64,000 nt of DNA, taken from positions 11,594,001 through 11,658,000 of the forward strand of contig OX637339.1 of NCBI GenBank assembly GCA_951799405.1. Reading direction: 5' to 3'. Positions 35,701-42,300 of this stretch are shown piece by piece. Position numbers and translations under genes: made by a program. This DNA is from Agapetus fuscipes (taxonomy: Eukaryota; Arthropoda; Insecta; Trichoptera; Glossosomatidae). The notes below the pieces were generated by a model. That model was not told the DNA's origin. It was given only the letters and a program-made list of their open reading frames with translations, and did no database searches. Within the stretch, counting starts at the first letter, position 1; every line of letters starts with the position of its first letter.

Positions 35701-37492
35701 AGTAAATAATAATGTATAACCAGCAAATGGATTCTCCCAACATCGCCAATCACCAAACAACAACACTAACAATACTTGATATTTCTATCACAAATGTATT
35801 CACCGCACCCTAGTGAGATACGAGTATTTGAGCAGGGGCGTGCATCCCATACTGGCACATGCCGACCATTATCTATAGGTACTTACTCTGGCTGCTGTTT
35901 CATTAAATGTTCTAATACCTGCTGTAGTCAAATAAAAAATATTACTTCACAAGGAAAACCAGTTAGTGTTACTTTGAATTCAACTCACCTGATTTTTACT
36001 GCTATTATTGAACTTTGGATCAAAACACTATAGCTAGAGATGCATTTTTTTAGATGATGAAAAACATATTGGCATTCTGAGTTGACGTCATCAGTAATTT
36101 CTACCAGAGGTTCATTAGGTACAGAGTAGAAGGAGCACTGACTAAAGCCGATATAAACATGTCAGTTTAGTATAATATGGAAGAAAATAAGACTGTCATT
36201 ATAATAATGATTAGTTGAGTAATGAGAGACATGCTCATAGCTTACAGAGACATGCAAACATAAGTACTGAGCATAAAGACATGCACGTGTATACAATTGA
36301 GTATTACAATAGATTACACAACCATCATCTCTAACTGGGCACTTAAGAAACCAGTTTTTATTGGAAATCACCTCTACCACAGTTAAGATCATATTATATG
36401 CATTGTTAGGATAAACACACAGATTCAGGAATATGCAATAAGAAAAGTGACTACTCCTTTTCTGAGGTATCTGTGTGGACTTGTTTGCCTGAGGTATCTG
36501 TGTGGACTTGTGTACCTGAGGTATCTGTGTGGACTTGTTTGCCTGAGGTATATGTGTGGACTTGTGTACCTGAGGTATCTGTGTGGACTTGTGTACCCGA
36601 GGTATCTGTGTGGACTTGTTTGCCTGAGGTATGTGTGTAGACTTGTTTGCCTGAGGTATCTGTGTGGACTTGTGTACCTGAGGTATCTGTGTGGACTTGC
36701 CGCTGCCGGTCTCTCCCTGCACCAGCAGCACCTGGTGCTGCTGCAGCAGGTACAGCAGGCTGCTGCGTTGCCTCCAGATGGGCAGCAGCTGCCGCTGCTC
36801 CTGCAGGGGGAGGTGGTGGTGCCTGTTGTACACCACTAGCTCTGCAACAGGGAGCGGGCAGTGAGGGACTTGCTTCACTTATTTCATTTTAAATTACACA
36901 CATAAGAGATCGCTGTTTTTGCACATCACAATTTAATAACTTATAGGTTGGTTTGTCCGGTCGATAGCTTAGTAGGTAGAGTGCTTGCATTCCATGCCGT
37001 AAGCTCGGGTTCAAATCCCACCGAGGGTGTAAGAAATGATTTCCTCTTTCGGTCCGTAGCTCAGTGGTAACACTGCGGACTCTGAATGGGAAGGTCGTGG
37101 GTTCGATTCCCGGCGGAGCACAAAAAATAAACCATTTATATTTTCAAATATGCTCTTCGCCGGGTGAAAAATTCATAAAACCTTTACCAAAAACCGGTCA
37201 TTAAAGGTCCATCCAGGCTTACAGCAACTGGGTCTTGCTTGAGTATTGGCACTTTGTAGCAACAGCCAAGCTCGTAAACACCTCTGCGGCACTACAATTG
37301 TCATAGACCCCTAGAGTCTCTGAAATCTAGGGAGTCTCCCGCACAGTATTTCTTAAAAAGAAAAAGCAAATTTGGACATCCTGAATATGAGTCTTGCTGC
37401 CGTATTCACCACAGATTGAAGGCTAGTAGGGAGTAGTTACCGTCATCGTCCCTGGGCCGGAGGAAGCGCGGTCTCTGCAGCAGCTCACTCAT
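9510..37492 (-). CDS. DHX35: DHX35-type DEAH-box RNA helicase, complete, 14 exons
   Basis: Exons in transcription order: 37492-37441, 36841-36678, 20841-20662, 20306-20166, 19195-19018, 18598-18501, 17360-17153, 15663-15522, 14728-14609, 13635-13436, 11838-11711, 10753-10549, 10236-10074, 9627-9510 (TAG). All introns are GT-AG and phases join to 2097 nt, or 698 residues; human DHX35 is about 703. Motifs: [10 protein letters not shown] (60-68), II DEVH (158-161), III SAT (190-192), V STNLAET (325-331), [10 protein letters not shown] (373-380). The RecA domains are followed by helicase-associated and OB-like regions. DHX35 is a nuclear ATP-dependent RNA helicase linked to spliceosomal complexes. 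Odd points are DEVH instead of DEAH, a motif Ia reading PRG rather than PRR, and the exon-2 donor array. A TTGCAG just before the ATG suggests an upstream noncoding exon. Confidence 0.93.
10828..11193 (+). mobile_element. Solo LTR, gypsy-like, in DHX35 intron 11
   Basis: 366 bp from TGTTACGAAC to AAATCATAACA, with TG/CA ends. It is flanked by a 4-bp duplication GTAT (10824-10827 and 11194-11197). Related ends occur at 15495 and 63488. A solo LTR implies recombination between two LTRs. Confidence 0.8.
12000..12312 (-). repeat. SINE B with a joined SINE A tail fragment
   Basis: The minus-strand tRNA-like head of family B (GTCGATAGCTCAATTGGTAG) lies at about 12202-12221. Its body, with 'gcgttatccccgaa' and 'aagggggccggcc', runs down to 12005. 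Immediately outside sits a family A tail (about 12225-12312, 'aagcgccaattctcaagcaa'). B followed closely by A also occurs at 36957-37360. Confidence 0.65.
12313..12540. repeat. AAGCGCGC-rich palindromic repeat with 20-bp perfect hairpin
   Basis: Short self-complementary motifs (TAAGCGCGCTTA type) recur. The strongest unit is 12481-12500 paired perfectly with 12513-12532 across a 12-base loop. Repeats of 'gaaaaataagcgtataa' lie at about 12407 and 12430. It resembles the end of a DNA transposon, but I found no matching partner end. Confidence 0.55.
13765..14025 (+). pseudogene. LINE 3'-end coding fragment
   Basis: In-frame pieces read [19 protein letters not shown] and then, after decay, a GRP-like region and [13 protein letters not shown]. 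This is the WxGHVxRM...GRP...W block typical of the end of non-LTR retrotransposon ORF2. Frameshifts and stops are present. Confidence 0.65.
14340..14460. mobile_element. MITE family E, 121 bp
   Basis: Terminal inverted repeats of about 25 bp begin GGGCTGGAAGTCTCATCACC at one end and mirror it at the other. The inside carries 'gtcaatccaagatggcc'. Copies or parts lie at 31110-31243, 35091-35251 and 58169-58282. Confidence 0.8.
15120..15495 (+). mobile_element. LTR fragment related to 10828-11193
   Basis: The final part ('taataattgcagtttaatta' to 'agtaaaatcgtaaca') matches the end of the 10828-11193 solo LTR. The start is unclear, so this is probably a 3' partial or diverged copy. Confidence 0.5.
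15522..18598 (-). CDS. DHX35: DHX35 exons 6-8: second RecA domain
   Basis: Exon 6 (18598-18501, residues 239-271) reads [14 protein letters not shown] and ends DMLAFLTGQ. Exon 7 (17360-17153, residues 272-340) holds [10 protein letters not shown] and [15 protein letters not shown]. Exon 8 (15663-15522, residues 341-387) holds [10 protein letters not shown] and [14 protein letters not shown] (motif VI). The residues expected for ATP hydrolysis and RNA gripping are present. Confidence 0.92.
16005..16235 (+). pseudogene. CR1/L2-like LINE ORF2 C-terminal fragment
   Basis: Translates in pieces as [16 protein letters not shown], then [19 protein letters not shown]. This matches the FGxRAFxxAAPxxWN...FKxxLKTxLF ending of CR1/L2 LINEs. 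A sister piece is at 55385-55575. Confidence 0.65.
16507..16815 (+). repeat. SINE family B
   Basis: Head with box A-like TAGCTCAATTGGTA and box B-like GATTCAAATCCC. Then come 'cagaaatgatttccg', 'ggtgtttatttcaaaccc', an inverted pair around 'cttgaactgaagtgg', and 'ccccttacctgcaaaaata'. Full-length-like copy. Confidence 0.75.
16887..17094. mobile_element. hAT MITE, 208 bp
   Basis: Begins CAGTGGTGGGCAAACTTT and ends as the imperfect reverse complement, CTTTGCCCATCACTG. A perfect 8-bp target duplication CCATAGAC lies at 16879-16886 and 17095-17102. No coding. It sits in DHX35 intron 7, about 60 bp from exon 7. Confidence 0.92.
17441..17645 (+). repeat. SINE family A
   Basis: tRNA-like head from 'gaccggcccgtagtttagtg', box B region 'gggtttgaaggcc', then 'cggcggagcacaaaaaatat' and the A tail to 'gaccaagctcgtaaa'. 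Confidence 0.75.
17646..17800 (+). repeat. SINE family B, head half
   Basis: Box A TAGCTCAGTTGGTAGA and box B GGTTCAATCCC are well kept. It is followed by 'cagaaatgatttccc' and 'aataaataccggcaagtta'. It abuts the A copy on its left. Confidence 0.75.
17825..18060 (-). repeat. SINE family A, inverted relative to the copy at 17441
   Basis: The minus-strand head is near 18000-18055 and the tail near 17825-17930 ('aagcgccaattctcaagcaa'). With 17441-17645 it forms a large inverted pair around the family B copy. Confidence 0.75.
18061..18400 (+). repeat. SINE family B tail fragments
   Basis: 'cagccttcacaagaaatgag' to 'ccccttaccc', then after an insertion 'aaataaataggtcccgaatc', 'gggataacgcaggcaag' and 'gtgtagcttagttgcg'. 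Interrupted copy. Confidence 0.6.
19018..20841 (-). CDS. DHX35: DHX35 exons 3-5: rest of first RecA domain
   Basis: Exon 3 (20841-20662, residues 73-132) starts [10 protein letters not shown] and includes [10 protein letters not shown] at the motif Ia position, where DEAH helicases usually have TQPRRVAA. Exon 4 (20306-20166, residues 133-179) carries [13 protein letters not shown], motif II with Val for Ala. Exon 5 (19195-19018, residues 180-238) has [10 protein letters not shown] (motif III), then a lysine-rich insert [10 protein letters not shown] and the family's [13 protein letters not shown]. Introns 3 and 4 are short; intron 4 holds the inverted minisatellite. Confidence 0.9.
19370..20125. 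repeat. Minisatellite in DHX35 intron 4 with an orientation switch
   Basis: About 21-bp units. From about 19370 to 19585 the unit reads 'ttcataaccctgcgctacat'. From about 19590 to 20125 it reads as the reverse complement type, 'agggttatgaatctgtagca'. The two halves could fold on each other. The repeat ends about 40 bp short of the exon 4 donor at 20165. Confidence 0.85.
21015..21235 (+). repeat. Family D repeat
   Basis: 'ataatctatgttgcaaagat' through 'gaaacaggggtgacattggc'. It ends early, just before the pogo-like element at 21264. Confidence 0.7.
21264..22597 (-). mobile_element. pogo-like DNA transposon, internally deleted
   Basis: 25-bp terminal inverted repeats at 21266-21290 and 22571-22595 differ at one position; each contains GGGATACTTGATCCC or its complement. 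A TA duplication flanks them (21264-21265, 22596-22597), as in the Tc1/mariner-pogo group. The minus strand near 22117-21975 keeps a start reading [16 protein letters not shown], then [20 protein letters not shown], a helix-turn-helix of the pogo/CENP-B/Psq kind. This passes directly to an acidic tail and a C-terminal piece, EVKFLRRKG with [11 protein letters not shown], at 21834-21631. The catalytic DDE/D core is absent. Extra copies of the GGGATCAAGTATCCC motif lie inside at about 21452, 21473, 21510, 22198 and 22235. Confidence 0.8.
22795..22930 (-). repeat. Family D repeat, partial
   Basis: 'aataggtcagtatgggctgg' and 'gcttcactttgccaatgtca' in reverse orientation, stopping after 'gagattgggtttttatgta'. 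Confidence 0.6.
23040..23268 (+). repeat. Family D repeat
   Basis: From 'ataatctgtaatctaagtaa' to 'cattttttacac'. It faces the partial copy at 22795-22930. Confidence 0.7.
24255..24350 (+). repeat. tRNA-like fragment, possible third SINE family
   Basis: 'ggtatggtcaaacggataag' resembles box A and 'gcaagttcaaatttcgctg' resembles box B, followed by 'tgtcctatccatcg'. A related piece with 'tcccgctatgtcctatcga' lies at 49319-49390. Confidence 0.45.
24450..24690 (+). repeat. Family D repeat
   Basis: Close to the 5565-5815 copy over its whole length, from 'ctataatctaagttgcaagg' to 'ggtcagcctcataccaacc'. Confidence 0.75.
24925..25275. repeat. Degenerate minisatellite, 'aactgatacaagta' theme
   Basis: Imperfect units of about 15-20 bp repeat across the stretch (acaagtaactgatac, aagtaacagat). 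No coding. Confidence 0.65.
25405..25892. mobile_element. Non-coding TIR element, 488 bp
   Basis: Perfect 15-bp inverted ends TATAGAGAGCCCTAA (25405-25419) and its complement (25878-25892), consistent with TA-flanked insertion. The interior is pyrimidine-rich with no transposase signal. Confidence 0.7.
25893..27265. other. No gene seen; scattered short repeats
   Basis: Contains family G-like sequence near 26350-26460 ('ttatactcgggg') and phrases 'tccatacattttggtaaaac' near 26905, which recur around 45770 and 50235. No coding signal. Confidence 0.4.
27270..27435 (+). repeat. Family D repeat, diverged
   Basis: Keeps 'gcacacatgctgcatgtgca', 'aaacccaagcctcaaatgca' and 'ccctgaaacaggggtagcat'. 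Confidence 0.55.
27885..28250 (+). pseudogene. LINE ORF2 C-terminal remnant
   Basis: Frames read [18 protein letters not shown], then [12 protein letters not shown], then [10 protein letters not shown]. This is the FERKILRxIYGP...GRPxxRW pattern of non-LTR ORF2 ends. Frame breaks show decay. Confidence 0.7.
28585..28758 (+). pseudogene. CR1/L2-like LINE 3' end with short ATC tail
   Basis: Reads [19 protein letters not shown] and [14 protein letters not shown], a typical WNxLPxxIR...FxxxLKTxLF ending. It is followed closely by a small ATC/ATT run, as LINE 3' ends often have. Confidence 0.7.
29487..30092. mobile_element. pogo/Tigger-like TIR element, 606 bp
   Basis: Perfect 13-bp ends TACAGCTGTCCCT (29487-29499) and complement (30080-30092), extended by about 13 weaker positions. 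The TA ends suit a Tc1/mariner-type target. The inner minus-strand open frame (29711-29965) is not recognisable as a transposase domain. Confidence 0.7.
30440..30930 (+). pseudogene. LINE ORF2 3' portion, decayed
   Basis: Pieces read [20 protein letters not shown] and [20 protein letters not shown]. They correspond to the KLxYxGHVxR and [16 protein letters not shown] ending seen in insect LINEs. Several stops interrupt it. Confidence 0.7.
31110..31243 (-). mobile_element. MITE family E, one end missing
   Basis: Keeps 'gtcaatccaagatggcc' and the right terminal repeat 'ggtgatgagacttccagcc'. The left terminal repeat is mostly lost. Confidence 0.65.
31260..32385. other. Downstream of CPES; no further gene seen
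   Basis: Probably includes the CPES 3' UTR next to 32390, but no clear poly(A) hexamer could be fixed. The rest is AT-rich. Confidence 0.35.
32390..33511 (-). CDS. CPES: Ceramide phosphoethanolamine synthase, intronless
   Basis: Transfers phosphoethanolamine from CDP-ethanolamine to ceramide, making the main sphingolipid of insect membranes. The 373-codon frame begins at the ATG reading [10 protein letters not shown]; sequence 4 codons further up starts only at GTG. An N-terminal hydrophobic segment, [15 protein letters not shown] (about residues 13-27), precedes a lumenal-looking stretch with TNTTNSS sequons. The CDP-alcohol phosphotransferase signature is complete: D148, D151-G152, A155-R156, then G172, D176, D180 ([12 protein letters not shown]...GYYVDGICD). 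Further hydrophobic segments follow, including [11 protein letters not shown] and a leucine-rich region near residues 305-340. Length and motif fit insect CPES. The gene lies wholly within DHX35 intron 2 on the same strand, so it needs its own promoter. Confidence 0.88.
   Translation of the reverse strand: MIGPSSHISKLLLSLLLLLLVFYAVMDVSMYVRIQQYPLQEARSTNTTNSSIVYYEDVTWLSCSINPLCYPTVKALMLDHTNHYLFAPVVSLVDLGLGISSNMPFITPNMISYSHVLVAAVSGRLVSSDCLAWRRVGVLLFQLRTFMDDLDGHVARARNHVLGERTTVGTTGYYVDGICDLLGCICLIIGIFCFLKNNPPRRGYVKVHTLLPHYTESSRELLSNKDAADSSGEVGFVYKPKVSMERMLRKVLMFSGQLIISSIAWNRYIDLYQETLEREAPDGNPGLSLRQGFVFRSGFFFAVAWLWKVVNVHSLLHLLLLAVFCDKLWELLRLAQVAGLAALVAAVCFTEMHLMKVQNYVYNMFVYNNQAPS
33512..34330. other. 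CPES upstream region, likely promoter and 5' UTR
   Basis: No coding repeat is evident from 33512 to about 34200. The CPES promoter must lie here if transcribed independently, but I could not place a core element with confidence. Confidence 0.35.
34335..34588 (-). repeat. SINE family A, long copy
   Basis: Minus-strand head GGTTCGTAATCCAGTGGCAA near 34575, body 'tgctccgccgggatccgaat', tail through 'aagcgccaatactcaagcaa' to 'gccgcagaggtgtacgagc'. Preceding bases 34270-34330 carry the distal tail. Confidence 0.75.
34589..35050 (+). pseudogene. LINE 3' end fragments
   Basis: Reads [20 protein letters not shown], then [18 protein letters not shown], and further on [20 protein letters not shown]. 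The ends of two related LINE types, both frame-broken, lie in a row. Confidence 0.6.
35091..35251. mobile_element. MITE family E, 161 bp
   Basis: Both terminal repeats are kept (GGGCTGGAAGTCTCATCACC and complement). Internal 'cagctgttcacttgcggcca' is also in the 58 kb copy. Confidence 0.78.
35465..35620 (-). repeat. Family D repeat, partial
   Basis: 'tgactaataggttggtatga', 'ggctgacacgccatgctgta' and 'ggtttcagggaaaggcggca' in reverse orientation. Confidence 0.65.
36462..36677 (-). repeat. 27-bp tandem array derived from the end of DHX35 exon 2
   Basis: Eight 27-bp units follow the exon-2 donor. In transcription sense each unit is GTACAC or GCAAAC plus a 21-bp core copied from the exon end (AAGTCCACACAGATACCTCAG, with small changes in some units). 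The unit is 9 codons and the frame stays open through all eight copies (VHKSTQIPQ or ANKSTQIPQ types). Four units begin with GT and four with GC, so several possible donors repeat in a row. Unit 3 ends CGG rather than CAG. Confidence 0.93.
36678..37492 (-). CDS. DHX35: DHX35 exons 1-2: N terminus and ATP-binding motif I
   Basis: Exon 1 (37492-37441) encodes [17 protein letters not shown] plus one base and ends at G|GTAACT. Exon 2 (36841-36678) follows CTGTTGCAG. It continues as [18 protein letters not shown], like the VVYN..EQRQKLP segment of DHX35, and ends with Walker [14 protein letters not shown]. The donor is CAG|GTACAC. Exon 2 ends in phase 0, right where the 27-bp tandem array begins. 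Confidence 0.9.
36955..37050 (+). repeat. SINE family B head
   Basis: Box A TAGCTTAGTAGGTAGA and box B GGTTCAAATCCC, ending 'gtaagaaatgatttcctctt'. It runs directly into the A copy at 37051. Confidence 0.75.
37051..37365 (+). repeat. SINE family A, full length
   Basis: The best head in the window: box A TAGCTCAGTGGTAA, loop-like CGGACTCTGAATG and box B GGTTCGATTCCC. The head looks derived from a tRNA, perhaps Gln-like, but the acceptor stem does not close. The tail runs to 'gggagtctcccgcacag'. It lies in DHX35 intron 1. Confidence 0.75.
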
Positions 37493-37999
37493 CACCTGCA
37501 ACAGTAACTGCTGTTAGATACAAGTTTGAGGCTTTCATGGGCGACGGTTTACTCTGGAGAGTTGTTTTCCAGGATTGTACCCCGAGTATACAACATATAC
37601 ATAAACTCTGGGACTCGACAAATCCCAAATAAATGGATTCTGCAAAGACTAACAAAGGCGTCCATCTCAGGATCATACCACATTTGGTTGCGAAGATCCG
37701 AGAGCCAGGACACCCCTAGGCATGCAGTGTAATAAACTGGATCTACATATTGGGAGGAAGGATGAGTTGGAAGGAATTGGGAACCAACCAGAGGACGGGT
37801 TGTAAGTCCTGTGACTCCCATCTCATCCTGACTGTGCGGCGGGCCTGAGTTTGGGTCTTGGATTTACAAAAAAAATCCACTAGCGGAATGGCGACAACGT
37901 TACAGTTATCTGATCAAACCATACTTTTGTCGGTCTTTCCATTTACCTTTCCTGTTTATATACTTTCATCATCCATTCATTCTGATACGACTGTCAAAT

Positions 38000-39040
38000 A
38001 AAAAAAAAAACTTGGAAATTTTCAAAACAAAAAAATATGTTGAATAAGGAAATATTAAAAGTTTACAGATTATAATTAGATTAGTGAGTAATGTAGAGCG
38101 ATGGCGAGAGGATGACATTGATCTCTAGCTCTCTCAAATACACATAACCTCCAAAATATGCTAATACAACAAAAACCACTGGGAGGTCACGTCAAAACAT
38201 CACAAAATAAACCATTCAAAAACACCGAAATAAACCGACGCACAACCTCAACAACAACCACCGCAGATAGACAATCCAATTAGTTCATTAAAAATTGAGT
38301 GAATAGTTGAATACGCAACGGAATTGAGGAGTTTTAGGTCATTTGTAATTACGTTGTGATGTACGCATTCCTGTTCCGTTACAACGTAAATATGAAATGT
38401 TTTTTTTAATGTGAATGGAGGACTGACCTTTCCTGGGTGTGATAAGAGTTGTGTGGAGTTAATTTATTGTTGAATTGCGGTGTGAGCTAATGTTGTTTCT
38501 GTTGTGTTAGGTTTAATTATTTGATGGACATTTAATGAGACTTGTAGAGCGACAAACGTCACTTCGCCCGTTCCTGTTCGCGGACTAACGAGTGCGGCCA
38601 ACCATACACATATTTTTCTTCTTCTATCTCGATACTAAGATTGGCTTCAATCTTATTCGTCATTCTTCTCTACACAAATGAAAACAAGCTCTGTCGTCGT
38701 TTTTTCTTGATAACGGGATGGCATCGCCAAAACAAGTTAATAAAATAAAATATATTGTACTTATCTCTATTCAAGTTTACAATGAACTCTAATCGTTTTT
38801 GCATGGATGTTCCAAGTTTGAATTATTCTCGGCTGGCAAATTTTGCAATCGTTTAACACAGAGTTATTTAACTAGGGTTCTTAGCAACCCATAAACCAAA
38901 TATTTGTAAGCATTTTTGTGTGCATTCATTTGTAAGCATTCAAATGTGCGTACCTTACTTCTTACACTTTCATCCGTGACTTCCAAGTGTTAAAGGGCCT
39001 CAGTATATAGACGTGCATATTAGAAGTAAGAAGGAAATAA
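38000..39040. other. Upstream flank of DHX35; no coding seen
   Basis: Likely contains the DHX35 promoter and perhaps a noncoding first exon, given the acceptor-like TTACTGTTGCAG just before the ATG. No single TSS could be assigned. Confidence 0.3.
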
Positions 39041-39047
39041 AACATGG

Positions 39048-39252
39048 TATTGTTATCTTATTTGTCAGCGGTGAAATTGAAGATAAACACTCATATATCG
39101 GGTTTATATGTTTTATTAGTTAGTTTTAACAGACACAACATTTAGCTCACACAACTTGAAAAAGCCCTCCATTTTCTCTCTGACAGGTTGAGCAACCCAA
39201 TAAAAATAAACTGCAACTTTGAGTTGCCAACTCGCACTACCAACTTACAACA
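39048..39252 (-). repeat. 3' LTR of the 39048-42843 copia element
   Basis: 205 bp; starts TGTTGTAAGTTGG and ends ATAACAATA in element sense. Confidence 0.93.
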
Positions 39253-39328
39253 CTTCCCCTCAGTTTAAGTTTTATTGTCTAACAGATACAATACAAAACA
39301 TTCATAGAAAGAAAAACAAAACAATCAC

Positions 39329-42300
39329 TTATTGCAACCCCATCAAATTGACAAAATCTTCAGTTTTCTTAACACTTAATGCTTTGGTAAACAAATCAGC
39401 AATGTTTAATTGAGATGGCACATACTTAAAAATAATCTTCCCCTGCTTAAAATAATCTTGAACAAAACAATACTTAATATCAATGTGCTTTGACTTATCC
39501 GAATCCAATCCTGTCTCACTCAAACCAATGGCACCTTGATTGTCACACATAATCTCAACTGGTTTTGGCAACAAATTTCCTTGACCCATCTCCTCTAAAA
39601 TCATTTGCAACCACAATACTTCCTTTGTTATTTCACTCATAGACACAAATTCTGCTTCCATGACGGATGCAGCCGTCACAGATTGTTTCTTACATCTCCA
39701 AATAATTGGTCCATGGCACATCATTATTATAAATCCTGAAAATGATTTTCTCTCACCCTTATTATTATTATAATCAGAATCACAATAAATCTCAACTAAT
39801 GGATTCTTCCCCTCACACTTAGAATAAACAATTTTCAAATCTTTAGTCTCTTTGAGATATCTTAAAATATGAACAACCTCGTTCCAATTCTTTTTCTTTG
39901 GATCATTTAGATACTGACTAACTTTGCTCAATGCAAAACTGAGATCAGGTCTCGTACAGTTTGGTAAATAGTTTATCCTCCCTACAGCATGTTGATACAT
40001 TGCTACATCATACGATTCTTCAGCTGTTTCAGTTTTATCTTCAGTACTAGCGGGAAGGGGAGCACCTCTTCCCTTTGCTTGAATTAAACCAAACTCAGTA
40101 ATAACCTCCTCAATGTATTTTTTCTGATCGATGCTGATCACTCCATTACCTTGAACCACATGCATTGACAAAAAATCTTTCATTTCACCAAGATCTCTCA
40201 CTTCAATTTTTAACATCAACTCTCTCTTAATCCACAGAACTTTCTCTTTCACTCTAGTTCCATCTTTTACATTATCTCCATACCCAACAAACACACAATA
40301 TATAGCTCTCTGATTGAATTTTCCATTATCACAATAAAGAAATCCCTTACAACCAAAAAGTACAAGTCTCTCATAGTCCTCAGCTTTCAACTCTTTTCCA
40401 CTCCAACGTACTATGGGAATTTGATTGTCAATGGCTCTAGATGGTGACATATTTCTCACAAAACAGGCAACACTCATAGCTTCAGCCCAGAAAGAAATAG
40501 GAAGTCCAGACTGTATAAGCATACACCTAATAGCATTACCTAGAGTCCTATTTTGCCTCTCTGCTATTCCATTTTGAGCTGGGGAATCTCTGACTGTCTT
40601 TCTATGGATTATCCTATTCTCCTTGAGAAATGCCTGAAACTCTCCATCAATGTACTCTCCACCTCCGTCTGATTGCAAGGCCTTAATCTTGGAATCATGT
40701 AACAATTCAACATAGGTTTTAAATTGTTTAAACACACCAAACACTTGATTTTTCCTCGCTAAAGGATAAACAGTTACATACCTAGAATAGTCATCAATAA
40801 AGGTCACTGCATATTTTGAACCACCAACAGAAGAAGACAATTTACCCATTACATCAGTATGTATTAACTTCAAAGGTTTAGAAGTCTTCCGTTCACTTGT
40901 CAAAGGAAAACCAATCCTCGTAGCCTTTCCTTTTGAACATACATCACACTTTTCATCAAGTTTTCCATGACACTCAATAACTGGTATTTTCTTAATGGCT
41001 TCTTCATGGAGGTGTCCAAGACGGGAATGCCACTCAACAGCACTCCGCAATGCCACTGCACTCCTAACGTTGCCACCCACACTGGTATCGCTGGAACATA
41101 CCACTTTCACATTGTTGAAGTTATAATTTTTCTTTACATCCAAAACATAAAGTCCATCTCTGATAGGTGCAGTGAAAATAACTTCCATGTTGTCTAACTT
41201 ATCTCTAGCAATACAACTGTCTTCCTCAGAAGTACAATAAATACCCTTTTTGGCTAATTTTGAGGTTGATAACAAATTGAATGAATACTCAGGTACATAC
41301 AATACACTAGACATGCACAGTTTCCAACCACCACATTCATCAGTAATGTTTAGTTCAATTTGTCCTTCACCTAGCACCGCAACACTACCTTTTCCCATAA
41401 CAACCTCTCCTGTGGTAACCTTCAACTCCTTGAACATATGTTTATCATTGCAGATGTGATTATTCGCAGCACTATCAATCAGAAATTCACAATTGTCTGA
41501 TTGATAACCACTGGTGACCAAAGCTTTTGAAGAACTCACACATGACCTAGACTTTGGATTGCTGTTGGAATTATTATTGTCCTTAATTTCTACTTTTTCT
41601 TGACAATTTACTGCCATGTGTCCAAGTTTTCCACAACAATAACATTTGATTCCACTACACTCTCTCATCATGTGACCAAATTGTCCACAGTGATAACACT
41701 TCACACTCTTTGTTTGGTTTCTTGACCCAGCAAGTATCTTGTTGTAGTTTCCATTGTTCTGAAAAACATTGTTGGAGTTGCTGCTGTTGCCGCTGTTTTG
41801 ACCTCCTCGATATCCTCCTCTTCCGCCTTGATTCTTGCCTTCTCGACCACGGTTTCCTCCCTTCTCCTTGAAGTTCTTGGTGACCGATGAGAAAGCATTA
41901 CTAATGCCCTCAAACTCCGACTCATCTTCTTCCTGCAGCAAGGTAGCCTTAACCTTCTCCGTTGTCAGTTCTCTCTCCTTGCCCAACATTGAGATCAACA
42001 CTTTGTACTTGTCCTTAGGCAGACCAACTAAGAAAACACCTGCTAGCTGACTGTCGTTCAATTCCAGTCCGTAGCCTCCACTTCTAATAACACGATTCAG
42101 ACCTTGAATCTTCGCCATATATACATGCATAGGCAGGTCCTCTGTCTTCAAAATATTCATCATTTCTTTCATCTTCTCCAAACATTGAATTAATGTGAAA
42201 GAAGAATGAATTGTTTTCAGCTTAGCCCACGCTTCATAGGCAGTAACACAATCTCCTATGTCTTCCATGTATGCATCGTCGACATACCGCCACAGAAACA

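Noticed and set aside
36162..36461. Extension of the DHX35 exon-2 frame past the array as coding
   Set aside because: Homology stops at the exon-2 donor and continues at 20841. Beyond the array the frame is low-quality and unlike the family.
36447..36892. Plus-strand frames of tandem peptides over the 27-bp array
   Set aside because: Antisense shadows of DHX35 exon 2 and its copies.
37051..37122. Possible functional tRNA gene
   Set aside because: Boxes A and B are good, but the acceptor stem does not close and the same head with a long tail recurs many times, so it is a SINE head.
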